Notes: generated from the sequence alone by a model not told the origin. Positions 9,389-20,097 are shown, counted from the stretch's first letter. The stretch: DNA of 64,000 nucleotides from Pseudanabaena sp. (GCA_003249035.1 QBMK01000003.1:81817-145816), one strand, 5' to 3'. Made by a program: numbers and translations.

Positions 9389-9437
9389 CCAAACCCGTAA
9401 AATTGCGCCCCGTAGGGGCGCAATTTTACGGGTTTGG
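9389..9437. repeat. 49-nt perfect palindrome inside the IS1 remnant
   Basis: CCAAACCCGTAAAATTGCGCCCC and its complement around a GTA loop. The outer AAACCC resembles the other long palindromes of this window. It lies in the DNA that interrupts the IS1 reading frame, so it arrived after the insertion sequence or together with the 138-bp element. Confidence 0.85.
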
Positions 9438-9961
9438 GTAATTTATTTTGCACAAGTACTTATTCCTGATGTTGGAGAACTGGATGAACACCAAACTTTT
9501 GTTGGGATAAAAAAACTTGATTTGGCTCTGGACTGGGGTAAATCATTTTAGCCAAGGTATATTGGCTTGGGTATTAGGGGACAGGAGTAGCAAAACTTTT
9601 GAACCTCTATGGACATTGATTAAGGTTTGGCAATGTTATTTCTGGGTTACCGATGGCTACTGTGTCTACAAAATGTTTATTAACTCGGAAGATCAAATTA
9701 TTAGCAAAACCTACATGACTAGAGTTGAGAGTGAAAATACTAGACTGAGACATTATCTTGCCCGATTGCATCGAAAAACTTTATGTTATTCAAAATCTGA
9801 ACAAATGTTGAGACATTCAATTCGTCTGTTAATTCATTATCTCAAGTACAAATCGATTCCCACCTTTTCTTGATTCATCTTTCATTTGTGCAACGCCCGA
9901 TACTCTATGACGCGATCGCCCAAAATATACAAATCAAAGGTTAAGGCGATCGCTAATGGTT

Positions 9962-10990
9962 TTATGGGTTTAAAAATGACTCTACTATTTTGACATCCTC
10001 AGAGCTGCCAATAATTAACGGCGTGCGGCTGTGCAACTTTTTGGGTATAACATCGAGAATCTCTTGATTCCCAGTAGTGGCGCGTCCACCTGCTTGCTCA
10101 ATCAGAAAAGCTAACGGTGCAGACTCGTATAGCAAGCGCAACTTCCCATCAGCATGACCAACTGTACCTGGATAAAGAAACACACCACCTTGAAAAAGAA
10201 TGCGGTGAATATCAGCTACTAGCGCCCCTGAATAACGTGCCGTATTCCCTTCTTGGCGATGAATATAGCGAACATATTCGCGCATTGGCTCTTCCCATTG
10301 CCAGAAGTTACCTTCATTGACACTATAGATGGAACCTTTAGCAGGGATATGGATATTCTCTTGAAAAAGAATGAATTCTCCAATACTAGGATCTAATGTA
10401 AAGGCATGAACTCCATTACCAAGAGAATAAACCAGCATTGTGCTCGTGCCATATAGAATATAACCTGCCCCGATTTGTTTGCGCCCCGATTGCAATAAAT
10501 CAAGAGCTTCTCCAGACTCATCATTCCCTTCTTGTTGACGAATCGAAAAGATCGAACCGATCGCTAAATTTACGTCAATATTGCTAGAACCATCAATGGG
10601 ATCGTAGAGCAAGGTATAGCGGCCAATGGGGCAATTTTCGGGAATATAATAGGGCTGCTCCATTTCTTCAGAGGCTAGTCTACAAACTAAGCCACTTTGC
10701 TCAAAGGCGCGAAGAAATACACGATTGGCATAGCGATCCATATTTTTGACCGCTTCTCCTTGGACATTTACTTCACCTGTGACCCCGAGAACATTTTCTG
10801 CTAAACCTGCGCGGCTAAGATGGCGGGCGATCGTTTTACCTGCCAGCCCAATCCTCCCCATTAAGGCACTGAGATCGTATGCCTCAGCCGAAAACGTTCC
10901 AAATTGTGAGAGCACATGCTGGGAAAGGGTCATAAAGTCTCGTCCAAGGACGATCTCTTCAGCGGGATTGAGTCTGGTAGAATCGATCAT
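9962..10990 (-). CDS. fbp: fructose-1,6-bisphosphatase class I
   Basis: Hydrolyses fructose 1,6-bisphosphate to fructose 6-phosphate in gluconeogenesis and the Calvin cycle. The 342 residues match the usual class I length. The metal and phosphate site is clear at Asp130 in [15 protein letters not shown], preceded by ASEEMEQP, the conserved glutamates of the first metal site. [13 protein letters not shown] and [18 protein letters not shown] are sugar-phosphate binding segments of the family. Translation starts at ATG 10990. It is divergent from the PP2C gene, with 75 bp between them. The enzyme is cytosolic; no redox-regulation cysteine loop of the plant chloroplast type is evident. Confidence 0.95.
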   Translation of the reverse strand: MIDSTRLNPAEEIVLGRDFMTLSQHVLSQFGTFSAEAYDLSALMGRIGLAGKTIARHLSRAGLAENVLGVTGEVNVQGEAVKNMDRYANRVFLRAFEQSGLVCRLASEEMEQPYYIPENCPIGRYTLLYDPIDGSSNIDVNLAIGSIFSIRQQEGNDESGEALDLLQSGRKQIGAGYILYGTSTMLVYSLGNGVHAFTLDPSIGEFILFQENIHIPAKGSIYSVNEGNFWQWEEPMREYVRYIHRQEGNTARYSGALVADIHRILFQGGVFLYPGTVGHADGKLRLLYESAPLAFLIEQAGGRATTGNQEILDVIPKKLHSRTPLIIGSSEDVKIVESFLNP

Positions 10991-11065
10991 GGTTGCATGT
11001 ACCTTAAAGTCTTCTTATCTATTATTAGCCTAAATTTGTAGCATTGTGCCAACGCAAAAATAATT

Positions 11066-12226
11066 ATGAGCATCTGTCCTAGCTGTAAAGCTATAAATCC
11101 TGATAGCCACCAATTTTGCCAATTTTGCGGCGCTAAAATTGCTATAGATCCGCCTTTAAATATTCTTGGAGAAGTTGCTATACAACCTTCTTCGGTACCA
11201 ACACAACCGCTAAATTTAGAGTCTGTGTTAGAAACAATAAAAATTCAGGTAGAAGACTTAGCCTCTTCTCAAAGAGCAAACGGTATTGCGAAGCCAACGG
11301 ATGGACTAGACTTGGATGAATTACCAATAGAATTCAATATACAAGACTTCACAGATGTAGACTCAGAAATGACGATGGTCGTATCTTCCACACGGAATTT
11401 ACAGGATATAAACTATGCTGGCAAAACTGATGTGGGACTGCAACGCGATCGCAATGAGGATGATTTTGTCGCGATTTATCAAACTCGCAGCATTAATGGC
11501 AAAAGTCAAATCAACGATCGCAGTCATCGCGGTTTATTTGTTTTGTGTGACGGCATGGGCGGGCATGACGGGGGCGAAGTTGCAAGCGCAATCACTGTTA
11601 ATTCGATTACCGATCAGTTTCGTCCATTTTGGATCGATACTTTGCCAGGGGAGAAGAAGCTTCACGAGATTATCCGCAATGCTAATCAAGCGATTTTCAC
11701 CAAGAATGAAAGCGAGAAAAAGCAATCTCTGGGCAGAATGGGAACAACTCTGGTCATCTTAGCAATTCATGATTTGAATGTTGTAATTGCCCACGTTGGA
11801 GACAGCCGCATATATAAAGTTACAAATAGTAACAATTCAGAACTAAAAGCAGAACCAAAATTAGAACAAATCACTCGCGATCATGAAGTTCTTAATCAAT
11901 TACTAGATCTTGGCGTTGAGCTTGAAGTGGCGCAGTCTAGGCTTGATGCTCATCAACTTACTCAAGCGCTTGGGCCTAATCCTAGCGATCGCATAGAGCC
12001 CTCGATTGATTTTTTTACCCTGACTGAACCAACTCTATTTTTGTTGTGCTCTGATGGGCTGTGTGATAACGATGCGATCGAGGATAATTGGCGATCGCAT
12101 TTATTGCCTATTTTAAATAAGGAAATCAATCTGCAAACTGGTTTAGACAATCTGATTGAGTTAGGGAATAAAGTCAATAGTCATGACAATCTCACTGCTA
12201 TTCTGGTTTTGTGCGAACTTGTATAG
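11066..12226 (+). CDS. PP2C-type serine/threonine phosphatase with N-terminal zinc ribbon
   Basis: Metal-dependent protein phosphatase, 386 residues. A zinc-ribbon (Cys4, Cys7, Cys18, Cys21: CPSCKAIN, FCQFCGAKI) is followed by a low-complexity acidic linker and the PPM domain from about residue 117. Conserved metal-binding aspartates are seen in GLQRDRNEDD, LFVLCDGMGGHDGGE (Asp162), VIAHVGDSRIY and LLCSDGLCDND. It probably dephosphorylates targets of Hanks-type kinases or regulates a sigma-factor pathway; no partner is adjacent. The zinc ribbon may mediate protein-protein contact. Ends before a double-hairpin repeat element. Confidence 0.88.
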   Translation: MSICPSCKAINPDSHQFCQFCGAKIAIDPPLNILGEVAIQPSSVPTQPLNLESVLETIKIQVEDLASSQRANGIAKPTDGLDLDELPIEFNIQDFTDVDSEMTMVVSSTRNLQDINYAGKTDVGLQRDRNEDDFVAIYQTRSINGKSQINDRSHRGLFVLCDGMGGHDGGEVASAITVNSITDQFRPFWIDTLPGEKKLHEIIRNANQAIFTKNESEKKQSLGRMGTTLVILAIHDLNVVIAHVGDSRIYKVTNSNNSELKAEPKLEQITRDHEVLNQLLDLGVELEVAQSRLDAHQLTQALGPNPSDRIEPSIDFFTLTEPTLFLLCSDGLCDNDAIEDNWRSHLLPILNKEINLQTGLDNLIELGNKVNSHDNLTAILVLCELV

Positions 12227-12288
12227 CTATAACCCACAAATAGAAGGCAGAGATTCATCGCCTTCTATTTCGATCTATTGTTGAGAAT

Positions 12289-12418
12289 TGCTAATTCTCA
12301 TTATAAAAATCGGTTTTTTGAAAGCCAGCGTTAGGCTGGCTCTCAAAAAACCGATTTTGGTGTTTCCAGCGCCTTTGGCGCTGGAAACACCAAAATCGCG
12401 TTCATCATGAGAATTGCT
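12289..12418. repeat. double-hairpin inverted-repeat element, copy A
   Basis: About 130 bp with imperfect ~15-bp terminal inverted repeats (GCTAATTCTCATTAT left, complement of AGCAATTCTCATGAT right). It holds two tandem hairpins. One has stem ATCGGTTTTTTGA..AGCC (one mismatch); the other has stem CGATTTTGGTGTTTCCAGCG, loop TTT. Copy B, in the opposite orientation, is at 19627-19755. Confidence 0.85.
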
Positions 12419-12514
12419 GCTTGAGAATAGCATTGCTTGCCCATTAACGTGAGTGCGCTACAATTAGAAATTGTTTAAATCTTTAAATAAACATAATTAA
12501 GATTAGGGTTGTAA

Positions 12515-14019
<1,505 letters not shown>

Positions 14020-14173
14020 ATTGTATTCTTGAATACAATTACGCTTAACTGGTTTTGTTACTTTCCAATATATGCATCTTAAGTAAATTAAGCCCCTCCC
14101 TATAGTTAATTTAATTAATTGTACAGTTATGGCTACTAGTTGCTTAGATATGTTTTTTTAATGGTGTGAAGGA

Positions 14174-15949
14174 ATGAAAAAAGTCAGTAATCTCTCAGTT
14201 CTATTAGGCTTGAGCTTGCTAGCCACGGCTACAGGCGCAAATGCTGAGACTCAAAAGCAATTTCAAGTTCAGTCTCAATCTTCATCTGTTCCAGTATTGC
14301 AGTCATCTCTGCCTGCAACTGAAGTAAAGCTAAACGAATCAGAAACTATTCGGGCTATTAACACAGAGTTAAATAGCTCCAAGGAAGTAGCTCAAAACGT
14401 CACTTCTGTATCTCAATTGAGTGATGTTAAGCCCACAGATTGGGCATTCACTGCTTTGCAATCTTTAGTCGAGCGTTATGGCTGTATCGCAGGTTTTCCT
14501 GACAGCACCTATCGCGGCAAACAAGCAACTACTCGTTATGAGTTTGCAGCTGGTTTAAATGCTTGTTTAGACAAGATCAACGAGATCATTTCCGCAGGGC
14601 TAGCCGATAAGGTCAGCAAAGAAGATTTCGCAACTCTTCAAAAGCTTCAAGAAGAGTTTGCAGCTGAACTAGCCATTCTTCGTGGTCGTGTTGATGCACT
14701 AGATGCAAAAGTTGCAATCCTAGAAGCTCAACAGTTCTCTACTACAACCAAGCTTAGTGGCTTGGCTTTCTTCAACGTTACTGGGGCGAGTGGTGGTAAT
14801 GTTCTACGAGAAAATGTTGGTACTGTAAATGGTATCCCAACAAGAACAGTGCAGACTGCTCAAACACCAAACATGACTATGAGTGGTCTAGTTTGGTTGA
14901 CACTCAACACTTCCTTCACTGGCAAAGATTCATTAATCACACAGCTAGCAGTTGGGAATGGCAGCGCACCATACAATAACTACGTTTCAAGCGGCTTCTT
15001 CAATACCACAGGTACTACATTTACTGATCAAACTGCTGGCGCGAATGCTAACGTTTTTGTATTGCGTGAGTTGTCCTATACTTTCCCTGTTTTTGACAAA
15101 GCTACTCTGGTTGTAGGTCCTCGAGTCAATTTCTATAAATACTTTGACAACAATCGTTTCCTCCTTCCTTGGAATACAACCTTTAACTCGATCAACAGCA
15201 CATTGTTGAGCAATGCGAAGCGTGGCGCAGGTGCAGTATTTTTGACTCCTCTAGGAAATCAATTCGACTTCAAAGTTGGTTACTTAGCTGAGAGTGTTGA
15301 ATTTAGCACTAATGGTGGTGCAGCTAATCCAAACCAAGGCTTGTTTGGTGGTAACAACACACTAACTGCTGAAATTGGATTCAAGCCAAGTGATGCAATT
15401 AAATTCCGATTGCTATACAGCTACACTAATCTGGTTGGGAACTCTATATCTGGATTTGGCGCTCCTGGAACAGTTGGTGGTGCTGGGATTACGCCTTCCA
15501 TGCCCGGTACAGCATATGCTCCTGGCGGCATGAACAATGGTCAGTCTAATGTGTTTATTTTTAACTTCGATTGGTTGGTCACTAAAGGATTTGGTCTGTT
15601 TGGTCGCTATGGCTATTCAACTACCAACCTCAATAGAACTTTAGGTGGCGCATCAAATGTAAACATGTACACCTTCCAGATTGGGGCAGCGTTCCCTGAC
15701 CTGTTTAAAGAAGGTGCTCAAGGCTTAATCTCATTTGCAGTTCCCTTCAAGTTTGGAGATCCAAACAATGTTCTGCTTTCTGGTAGAGGTAATGATGGTA
15801 CACAGTACGATCTGGAACTTTCTTACATTTTCCCTTTAACGAAGAACATTTCCTTGGTTCCTTCTACTTATTTCATCTTTAATCCCAACAACTTTAGCGG
15901 CAACCCAACTATCTTCGTTGGTAATTTGCAAGCTGTGTTTAGCTTCTAA
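14174..15949 (+). CDS. SLH-domain outer-membrane porin (OprB-like, iron-uptake porin type)
   Basis: Cyanobacterial major outer-membrane porin, 591 residues. Signal peptide at residues 1-24 (ending NANA-E). A single S-layer homology domain spans about 85-145 (LSDVKPTDWAFTALQSLVER, GFPDSTYRGKQATTRYEFA) and is expected to bind peptidoglycan-linked polysaccharide. A coiled-coil helix follows (about 148-190, KEDFATLQKLQEEFAAEL). The rest is a 16-strand-type OprB beta barrel ending in Phe (AVFSF). These porins admit small solutes and inorganic ions. GAAGGA lies just before the ATG. The gene has its own strong terminator hairpin. Confidence 0.9.
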   Translation: MKKVSNLSVLLGLSLLATATGANAETQKQFQVQSQSSSVPVLQSSLPATEVKLNESETIRAINTELNSSKEVAQNVTSVSQLSDVKPTDWAFTALQSLVERYGCIAGFPDSTYRGKQATTRYEFAAGLNACLDKINEIISAGLADKVSKEDFATLQKLQEEFAAELAILRGRVDALDAKVAILEAQQFSTTTKLSGLAFFNVTGASGGNVLRENVGTVNGIPTRTVQTAQTPNMTMSGLVWLTLNTSFTGKDSLITQLAVGNGSAPYNNYVSSGFFNTTGTTFTDQTAGANANVFVLRELSYTFPVFDKATLVVGPRVNFYKYFDNNRFLLPWNTTFNSINSTLLSNAKRGAGAVFLTPLGNQFDFKVGYLAESVEFSTNGGAANPNQGLFGGNNTLTAEIGFKPSDAIKFRLLYSYTNLVGNSISGFGAPGTVGGAGITPSMPGTAYAPGGMNNGQSNVFIFNFDWLVTKGFGLFGRYGYSTTNLNRTLGGASNVNMYTFQIGAAFPDLFKEGAQGLISFAVPFKFGDPNNVLLSGRGNDGTQYDLELSYIFPLTKNISLVPSTYFIFNPNNFSGNPTIFVGNLQAVFSF

Positions 15950-15964
15950 TTTCGAGGCGTAAAC

Positions 15965-16013
15965 CTTTGAAACACAAAAGGGTGTGCAATGCACACCCTT
16001 TTGTGTTTCAAAG
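15965..16013 (+). terminator. terminator hairpin after the porin
   Basis: Nearly 50-nt perfect palindrome, CTTTGAAACACAAAAGGG and complement, with inner GTGTGC/GCACAC and an AAT loop. It starts 16 bases after the stop codon. There is no long T run, but stem length and position fit a transcript end. Confidence 0.7.
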
Positions 16014-16198
16014 AGAGATACTTACTTCCTAATGAATAATTCCTATTCTTTTGATGGAAAAGAAGTATCTCAGTAGTACAAGTAGTTAGTAATACATTTG
16101 ATGTAGATAATATTTGCTAGCTTCTATTTAAGTGTAGATTTCTTGTATTAGTTTTTTCTAAACTCGCGGAAAATTCAATCTTTTCAAGGTGTGAAGAC

Positions 16199-17398
16199 AT
16201 GAGCCCAATTTATATTCCCCGTCGTAAGTTTATCCGAGGCGCGATCGCAACAGCCGCTTTTGGAGCTACCTCTCAACTTTGGGTAGGCTGTACAGAGCAG
16301 GCTCCCACGAATACTGCTACTACAGGTACACCTGGTACACCGGGTTCACCTGCTGCTGCATCAACATTGAATGTTGGTTTTATCTACGTGGGACCAAAAG
16401 ATGATTTTGGTTATAGCCAAGCTCATTATGAGGGTCAACAAGTAATCGCCAAGTTGCCTGGGGTTAAAACCTTCAATGAAGCTAGTGTAGCGGAAACTGC
16501 TGTGGTTCAAGAAACCATGCTCGGCATGATCAACCAAAATGGTGTCACAGCACTTTTCCCAACATCTTTTGGCTTCTTCGATCCTCACATTCTCAAAGTA
16601 GCGCCAGCTAATCCCAAAGTGCAATTCTTCCATTGCGGCGGCTTGTTTACGGAAGGTAAAACTCCTAATAATATCGGCAGTTATTATGGGTACATCGATG
16701 AAGCCCAATATATTGCTGGTATAGTCGCAGGGCTATCTACCAAGACCGGTAAGATCGGATTTGTTGCCGCCAAGCCAATTCCGCAGGTGGTTCGCAATAT
16801 CAACAGCTATACACTTGGTGCTCGTAGCGTTAATCCTAAAGCTACAGTTCAAGTCATCTTTACTGGCGATTGGTCAGTCCCTGTCAAAGAAGCTGAAGCA
16901 TCTAACAGCATGATCGATCAAGGTGTAGATGTGTTGACCTGTCACGTAGACAGTCCCAAAGTGGTGATGGAAACCGCAGAAAAACGCAAAGTATTCTGTA
17001 CTGGCTATCATACCAACCAAGCAGTACTTGCCCCGAATGGATTCCTAACTGGTGCAGAATGGGATTGGGGGAATGTTTACACTAAGTATGTAGAGCTGAT
17101 CAAATCAGGTAAGACTCTCTCCGAAGGAGGCATTCCTCACATTGTGCGCGGTGGTCTTAAGGAAGGCTTTTGTAAAGTCTCGCCCTTTGGTAGTGCTGTT
17201 AGCGCGGCAACCAAGAAGGAAGCTGAAAAGGTAATGGCTAAGTTTATGGATGGCAGCATGATTATTTATGCTGGCGAAATTAAGGATAACACTGGCAAAG
17301 TTGTGATTGCTAAGGGCAAGGAATTCAAACAGACGGATCCCGATCTGGAAAAGATGGATTGGTTTGTTGAAGGTGTAATTGGAAGTGTTAAAGGCTAA
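16199..17398 (+). CDS. BMP-family ABC transporter substrate-binding lipoprotein
   Basis: Periplasmic solute-binding protein of the BMP/PnrA type, which in characterised members binds nucleosides or purines; 399 residues. The N-terminus carries a twin-arginine-like motif (RRKFIRG, residues 8-14) and a lipobox LWVGC with Cys31, so it is probably a Tat-exported lipoprotein. A Gly/Thr/Pro-rich tether follows. The core has GFIYVGPKDDFGYSQAHYEG and DVLTCHVDSPKVVMETAEK. Two permease genes follow on the same strand, making a partial ABC importer. The ligand is not proven by sequence. Confidence 0.88.
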   Translation: MSPIYIPRRKFIRGAIATAAFGATSQLWVGCTEQAPTNTATTGTPGTPGSPAAASTLNVGFIYVGPKDDFGYSQAHYEGQQVIAKLPGVKTFNEASVAETAVVQETMLGMINQNGVTALFPTSFGFFDPHILKVAPANPKVQFFHCGGLFTEGKTPNNIGSYYGYIDEAQYIAGIVAGLSTKTGKIGFVAAKPIPQVVRNINSYTLGARSVNPKATVQVIFTGDWSVPVKEAEASNSMIDQGVDVLTCHVDSPKVVMETAEKRKVFCTGYHTNQAVLAPNGFLTGAEWDWGNVYTKYVELIKSGKTLSEGGIPHIVRGGLKEGFCKVSPFGSAVSAATKKEAEKVMAKFMDGSMIIYAGEIKDNTGKVVIAKGKEFKQTDPDLEKMDWFVEGVIGSVKG

Positions 17399-17400
17399 AC

Positions 17401-17451
17401 CAAATAAAAAAATTTAAAACTTGCGAAGCAAGTTTTAAATTTTTTTATTTG
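17401..17451 (+). repeat. perfect 51-nt intercistronic palindrome
   Basis: Begins two bases after the binding-protein stop: CAAATAAAAAAATTTAAAAC and complement, closed by a GAA loop after TTGC. On the plus strand it ends in a T-rich run. It may partly terminate or stabilise the upstream mRNA so the binding protein is made in excess over the permease. Confidence 0.8.
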
Positions 17452-17478
17452 TATAACTTTCATTTGAGAACTAACTAT

Positions 17479-18567
17479 ATGAATATACGCGATCGCTGGC
17501 GTTCGACATCTGAAAACATTCTGCTTCCCATTGGAGCTTTACTTGCTTCAGTAGTAATTTTTGGGATTTTTTGTGCCATACAAGGAAAAAATCCGATCGC
17601 AATTTTTGGGACGATTTATTCATCTGCGTTCGGCAATAGCTTCTCTTGGCAAGGAACATTAATTCGAGCAGCTCCATTAATGCTTACATCTCTATGTACG
17701 GCTCTACCAGCAATGTTGGGATTGACGATTATTGGCAATGAAGGAGCTTTAATCGTTGGTGGATTGGGTGCGATTTCTGTTGGTTTATCGCTCGCTTCTC
17801 TACCCTCTTTGATAGTCCAGATTGCGATGGCGATCGGCGGAATTCTCGCAGGCGGTCTATGGATCATGTTTGTTGGTGCGATTAAGTACTATCGAGGTGT
17901 TAATGAAACTATTAGTAGTTTGTTGATGAATTACATTGCGCTCGCAGTGCTTAACACCTTAGTCGAAGGTCCAATGCGCGATCCTTCTACCTTGAATAAG
18001 CCCTCCAGTTTTCCACTTTCAGCGGTTAATATGCTGCAAAGTATTCCAAATACAAGAGTGCATTATGGATTGATTTATGGATTAGTCGCCTGTGCGATCG
18101 CCTACTTCTTGATTCATCGCACCACTTTTGGATTTGCAGTTCGCACGGTCGGCGGCAATATTCGCGCAGCTAAAATTGCTGGGTTACCAGTTGGCAAACT
18201 CACATTAATTGTGAGCTTCTTGGGTGGTTCCTGTGCTGGTTTAGCTGGAATGGTTGAAGTCGCTGCTATTCATGGAAGCGCCAATGCCTCATTAAATTCT
18301 GGGTTAGGCTATAGCGGCATTTTAGTTGCTTTTATCGCCCGACAAAATCCTTTAGTTGCAGTACTTGTTGCAGTCCTGATGGGCGGGATTCTGGCAAGTG
18401 GTAGCGCCCTTCAGAGATCGTTTGGATTACCAGATGCCACGGTTTTGCTATTCCAAGGAATCGTATTCTTATGCATTCTCTTTAGTGAATCTCTTTATGG
18501 TCGTTTGGACTTCTTTAAAGATAGAGAGCCTGAAGTTAAGATTGACGGATCTGCAACTGTAGTTTAG
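17479..18567 (+). CDS. ABC transporter permease (BMP/nucleoside-type), first subunit
   Basis: Inner-membrane permease of the BPD_transp_2 family, 362 residues from ATG 17479 (MNIRDRWRSTSEN). An in-frame TTG 30 bases upstream lies inside the end of the hairpin and is less likely. About eight membrane helices are visible. GANEALIVGG-like text appears here as IGNEGALIVGGLGA. The conserved cytoplasmic loop FAVRTVGGNIRAAKIAGLPV near residue 215 contacts the ATPase. It pairs with the permease at 18675. No ATPase gene is present in the window. Confidence 0.88.
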   Translation: MNIRDRWRSTSENILLPIGALLASVVIFGIFCAIQGKNPIAIFGTIYSSAFGNSFSWQGTLIRAAPLMLTSLCTALPAMLGLTIIGNEGALIVGGLGAISVGLSLASLPSLIVQIAMAIGGILAGGLWIMFVGAIKYYRGVNETISSLLMNYIALAVLNTLVEGPMRDPSTLNKPSSFPLSAVNMLQSIPNTRVHYGLIYGLVACAIAYFLIHRTTFGFAVRTVGGNIRAAKIAGLPVGKLTLIVSFLGGSCAGLAGMVEVAAIHGSANASLNSGLGYSGILVAFIARQNPLVAVLVAVLMGGILASGSALQRSFGLPDATVLLFQGIVFLCILFSESLYGRLDFFKDREPEVKIDGSATVV

Positions 18568-18674
18568 TCAATTACAGAGAAACAATATTTTCTTGAAAAT
18601 GATGTAAATCATAACCTTTGGCAAAATATTCACTCTCTAATAATCAAAATTTTTTTTAAGAATTACCAATTACC

Positions 18675-19607
18675 ATGGCAGATACATCTACAGCATTAGG
18701 TTGGATGAGCGTGCCTCTAGCGATCGTCGCAGGTACACTCCGAGGAAGCGCTCCATTTCTATTCGTCAGCTTAGGTGAATGTCTTACCGAAAAAGCTGGC
18801 AAGATTAATCTTGGGCTCGAAGGAACATTGCTCACTGGCGCAATGACTGCTTATGCGGTTTCTTATATGACTAAATCGCCTTGGCTGGGTGTCTTAGCGG
18901 CTGGTTTAGCAGGTGCTGGGCTAGGTTTAATTCATGCATGGTTATCACAACGTCCTAAGGTAAGTGATGTTGCTGTCGGGATTGCGATGATTATTTTTGG
19001 TAGTGGGATTGCTTTTTTCTTTGGCAAAGCCTTTATTCAACCCAAAGCAATTCCTTTGCCTTTATTTGAGTGGGGCAATTGGAGCAGTTTCCCCCAAGTT
19101 CAGGCAGCTCTGAAAGTTAGCCCATTGCTATTAATTGGTATTGCGATCGCTCCATTAATGCAATGGTTTTTTAAATCGACTCGTTGGGGCTTATATGTAC
19201 GTGCTGTGGGTGATAGTCCGAGTGCTGCTAGAGCAATGGGAATCTCAGTGGTCGGTGTGCGTACCTGTGCGATCGTTGTAGGTAGTTTTCTTGCTGGTAT
19301 TGGTGGATCAAGTTTATCGCTTTATTTCCCTGGGCTGTGGGCTGAGAACATCTCTAGCGGTCAAGGTTTGATGGCTGTCGCCCTAGTAATCTTTGCAAGA
19401 TGGGAGCCAGTTCATTGTCTATGGGCGGCTTTGCTGTTTGGTGGGGCGCAAGCGATCGGTCCGGCTTTACAGGCAGTTGGATTTGATTCTTACTATTACT
19501 TGTTCAATGCTACGCCCTACATTTTGACATTAGTGATCATTATCGTCACTTGTTCACCACGAAAGACGTTAACTGGTTCGCCTGGAGCGTTAGGAACTAA
19601 CGAGTAA
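18675..19607 (+). CDS. ABC transporter permease (BMP/nucleoside-type), second subunit
   Basis: Second permease of the same importer, 310 residues, BPD_transp_2 family with about eight helices. Recognisable elements are LGECLTEKAGKINLGLEGTL in the N-terminal third, typical of the YufQ/NupQ-like subunit, and the cytoplasmic loop WGLYVRAVGDSPSAARAMGI near residue 180. It starts at ATG 18675, 107 bp after the first permease. The gap is AT-rich without a clear terminator, so one transcript is plausible. Copy B of the double-hairpin element lies directly downstream. Confidence 0.88.
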   Translation: MADTSTALGWMSVPLAIVAGTLRGSAPFLFVSLGECLTEKAGKINLGLEGTLLTGAMTAYAVSYMTKSPWLGVLAAGLAGAGLGLIHAWLSQRPKVSDVAVGIAMIIFGSGIAFFFGKAFIQPKAIPLPLFEWGNWSSFPQVQAALKVSPLLLIGIAIAPLMQWFFKSTRWGLYVRAVGDSPSAARAMGISVVGVRTCAIVVGSFLAGIGGSSLSLYFPGLWAENISSGQGLMAVALVIFARWEPVHCLWAALLFGGAQAIGPALQAVGFDSYYYLFNATPYILTLVIIIVTCSPRKTLTGSPGALGTNE

Positions 19608-19626
19608 AAATGTTCTGCACTGATTC

Positions 19627-19755
19627 AGCAATTCTCATTATGAAACCGATGTTGGTGTTTCCAGCGCCAAAGGCGCTGGAAACACCAACATCGGTTTTTT
19701 GAAAGCCCGCCTATGGCGGGCTTTCAAAAAACCGATGTTTATAATCAGAATTGCT
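19627..19755. repeat. double-hairpin inverted-repeat element, copy B
   Basis: 129 bp with 15-bp terminal inverted repeats AGCAATTCTCATTAT and complement (one mismatch). The first hairpin stem is ACCGATGTTGGTGTTTCC then AGCGCC with loop AAA. The second stem is ATCGGTTTTTTGAAAGCCCG. The core GGTGTTTCCAGCGCC is identical to copy A at 12289, while the outer stem differs on both arms together. Confidence 0.88.
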
Positions 19756-19845
19756 AGCACTGATTTTGTTATCCGATCGTGACTCATGCTTTTACTGTAA
19801 AATCCTTAAAGTAATATTATTAAATTATTTTTTAAAGAGAAAATC

Positions 19846-19956
19846 ATGGGAGAAATGGTTAACGCAATGGTCTTATCGATGGTATTAATTCCTGTCGGTA
19901 TTGCCTTCGGATACTTTTTGCTAAAGCTGCAAGGCGAAGAACAAGAAGAAGCCTAG
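19846..19956 (+). CDS. petM: cytochrome b6-f complex subunit PetM
   Basis: Small gene of 36 residues. The translation begins MGEMVNAMVLSMVLIPVG, has one hydrophobic helix, and ends FLLLKLQGEEQEEA. The FLLLK(L/I)QG motif after a single membrane helix followed by acidic residues is the signature of PetM, a peripheral small subunit of the thylakoid cytochrome b6f complex. It starts at ATG 19846 with AAAGAGA eight bases upstream. It is followed by its own terminator and is monocistronic. Confidence 0.88.
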   Translation: MGEMVNAMVLSMVLIPVGIAFGYFLLKLQGEEQEEA

Positions 19957-20011
19957 TACATACAGAGGCGAAGTTATACGCCAATCTGGCACACAAAATA
20001 TTTTCATGAAG

Positions 20012-20044
20012 CAAAGCAGGTGACTATAAAAGTCACCTGCTTTG
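20012..20044 (+). terminator. terminator after petM
   Basis: Stem CAAAGCAGGTGACT and complement around ATAAA, followed by TTCTTTT. It ends the petM transcript just upstream of the groESL promoter region. Confidence 0.85.
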
Positions 20045-20053
20045 TTCTTTTCA

Positions 20054-20069
20054 GTTCGGTAAACCACAC
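20054..20069 (+). promoter_or_regulatory. K-box upstream of groES
   Basis: GTTCGGTAAACCACAC fits the cyanobacterial K-box pattern GTTCGG-NNAN-CCNNAC, described upstream of groESL and linked to light and heat response independent of HrcA. It lies about 30 bp before the CIRCE element. Confidence 0.75.
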
Positions 20070-20097
20070 TATAGACATTGCAACCCTTTCGGTTAGA

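Larger units (their letters stand above)
8983..9873 (+). pseudogene. IS1-family transposase remnant
   Basis: Broken transposase inside the IS1-like element. It has a stop after HYA (9094-9096), a frame change to the helix-turn-helix part, an interruption by non-coding DNA from about 9227 to 9455, and another frameshift near 9510. The last open part, 9517-9873, encodes about 118 residues matching the C-terminal half of IS1 InsB (WVLGDRSSKT, RVESENTRLRHYLARLHRKT), where the final catalytic residue lies. It cannot make an active enzyme as it stands. Confidence 0.85.
8920..9898 (+). mobile_element. decayed IS1-family insertion sequence, interrupted by two small insertions
   Basis: The ends are inverted repeats of about 29 bp with two mismatches, GGGCGTTGCACAAATGAA at 8920 and its complement ending at 9898. 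The first frame, from ATG 8983, encodes a zinc-ribbon start (MKCPKCGSTHIRKNGKRG, CADCGLQF) typical of IS1 InsA and stops after 37 codons. A shifted frame continues with a helix-turn-helix (GFRQIERCTDVSHNSLINWV). The DDE half resumes at about 9456 with IPDVGELDEHQTFVG and, after another frameshift, IWLWTGVNHF to the end. Removing the inserted 9234-9371 element and the adjoining palindrome leaves about 767 bp, the normal IS1 length. No target duplication is visible in the flanks. Confidence 0.85.
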
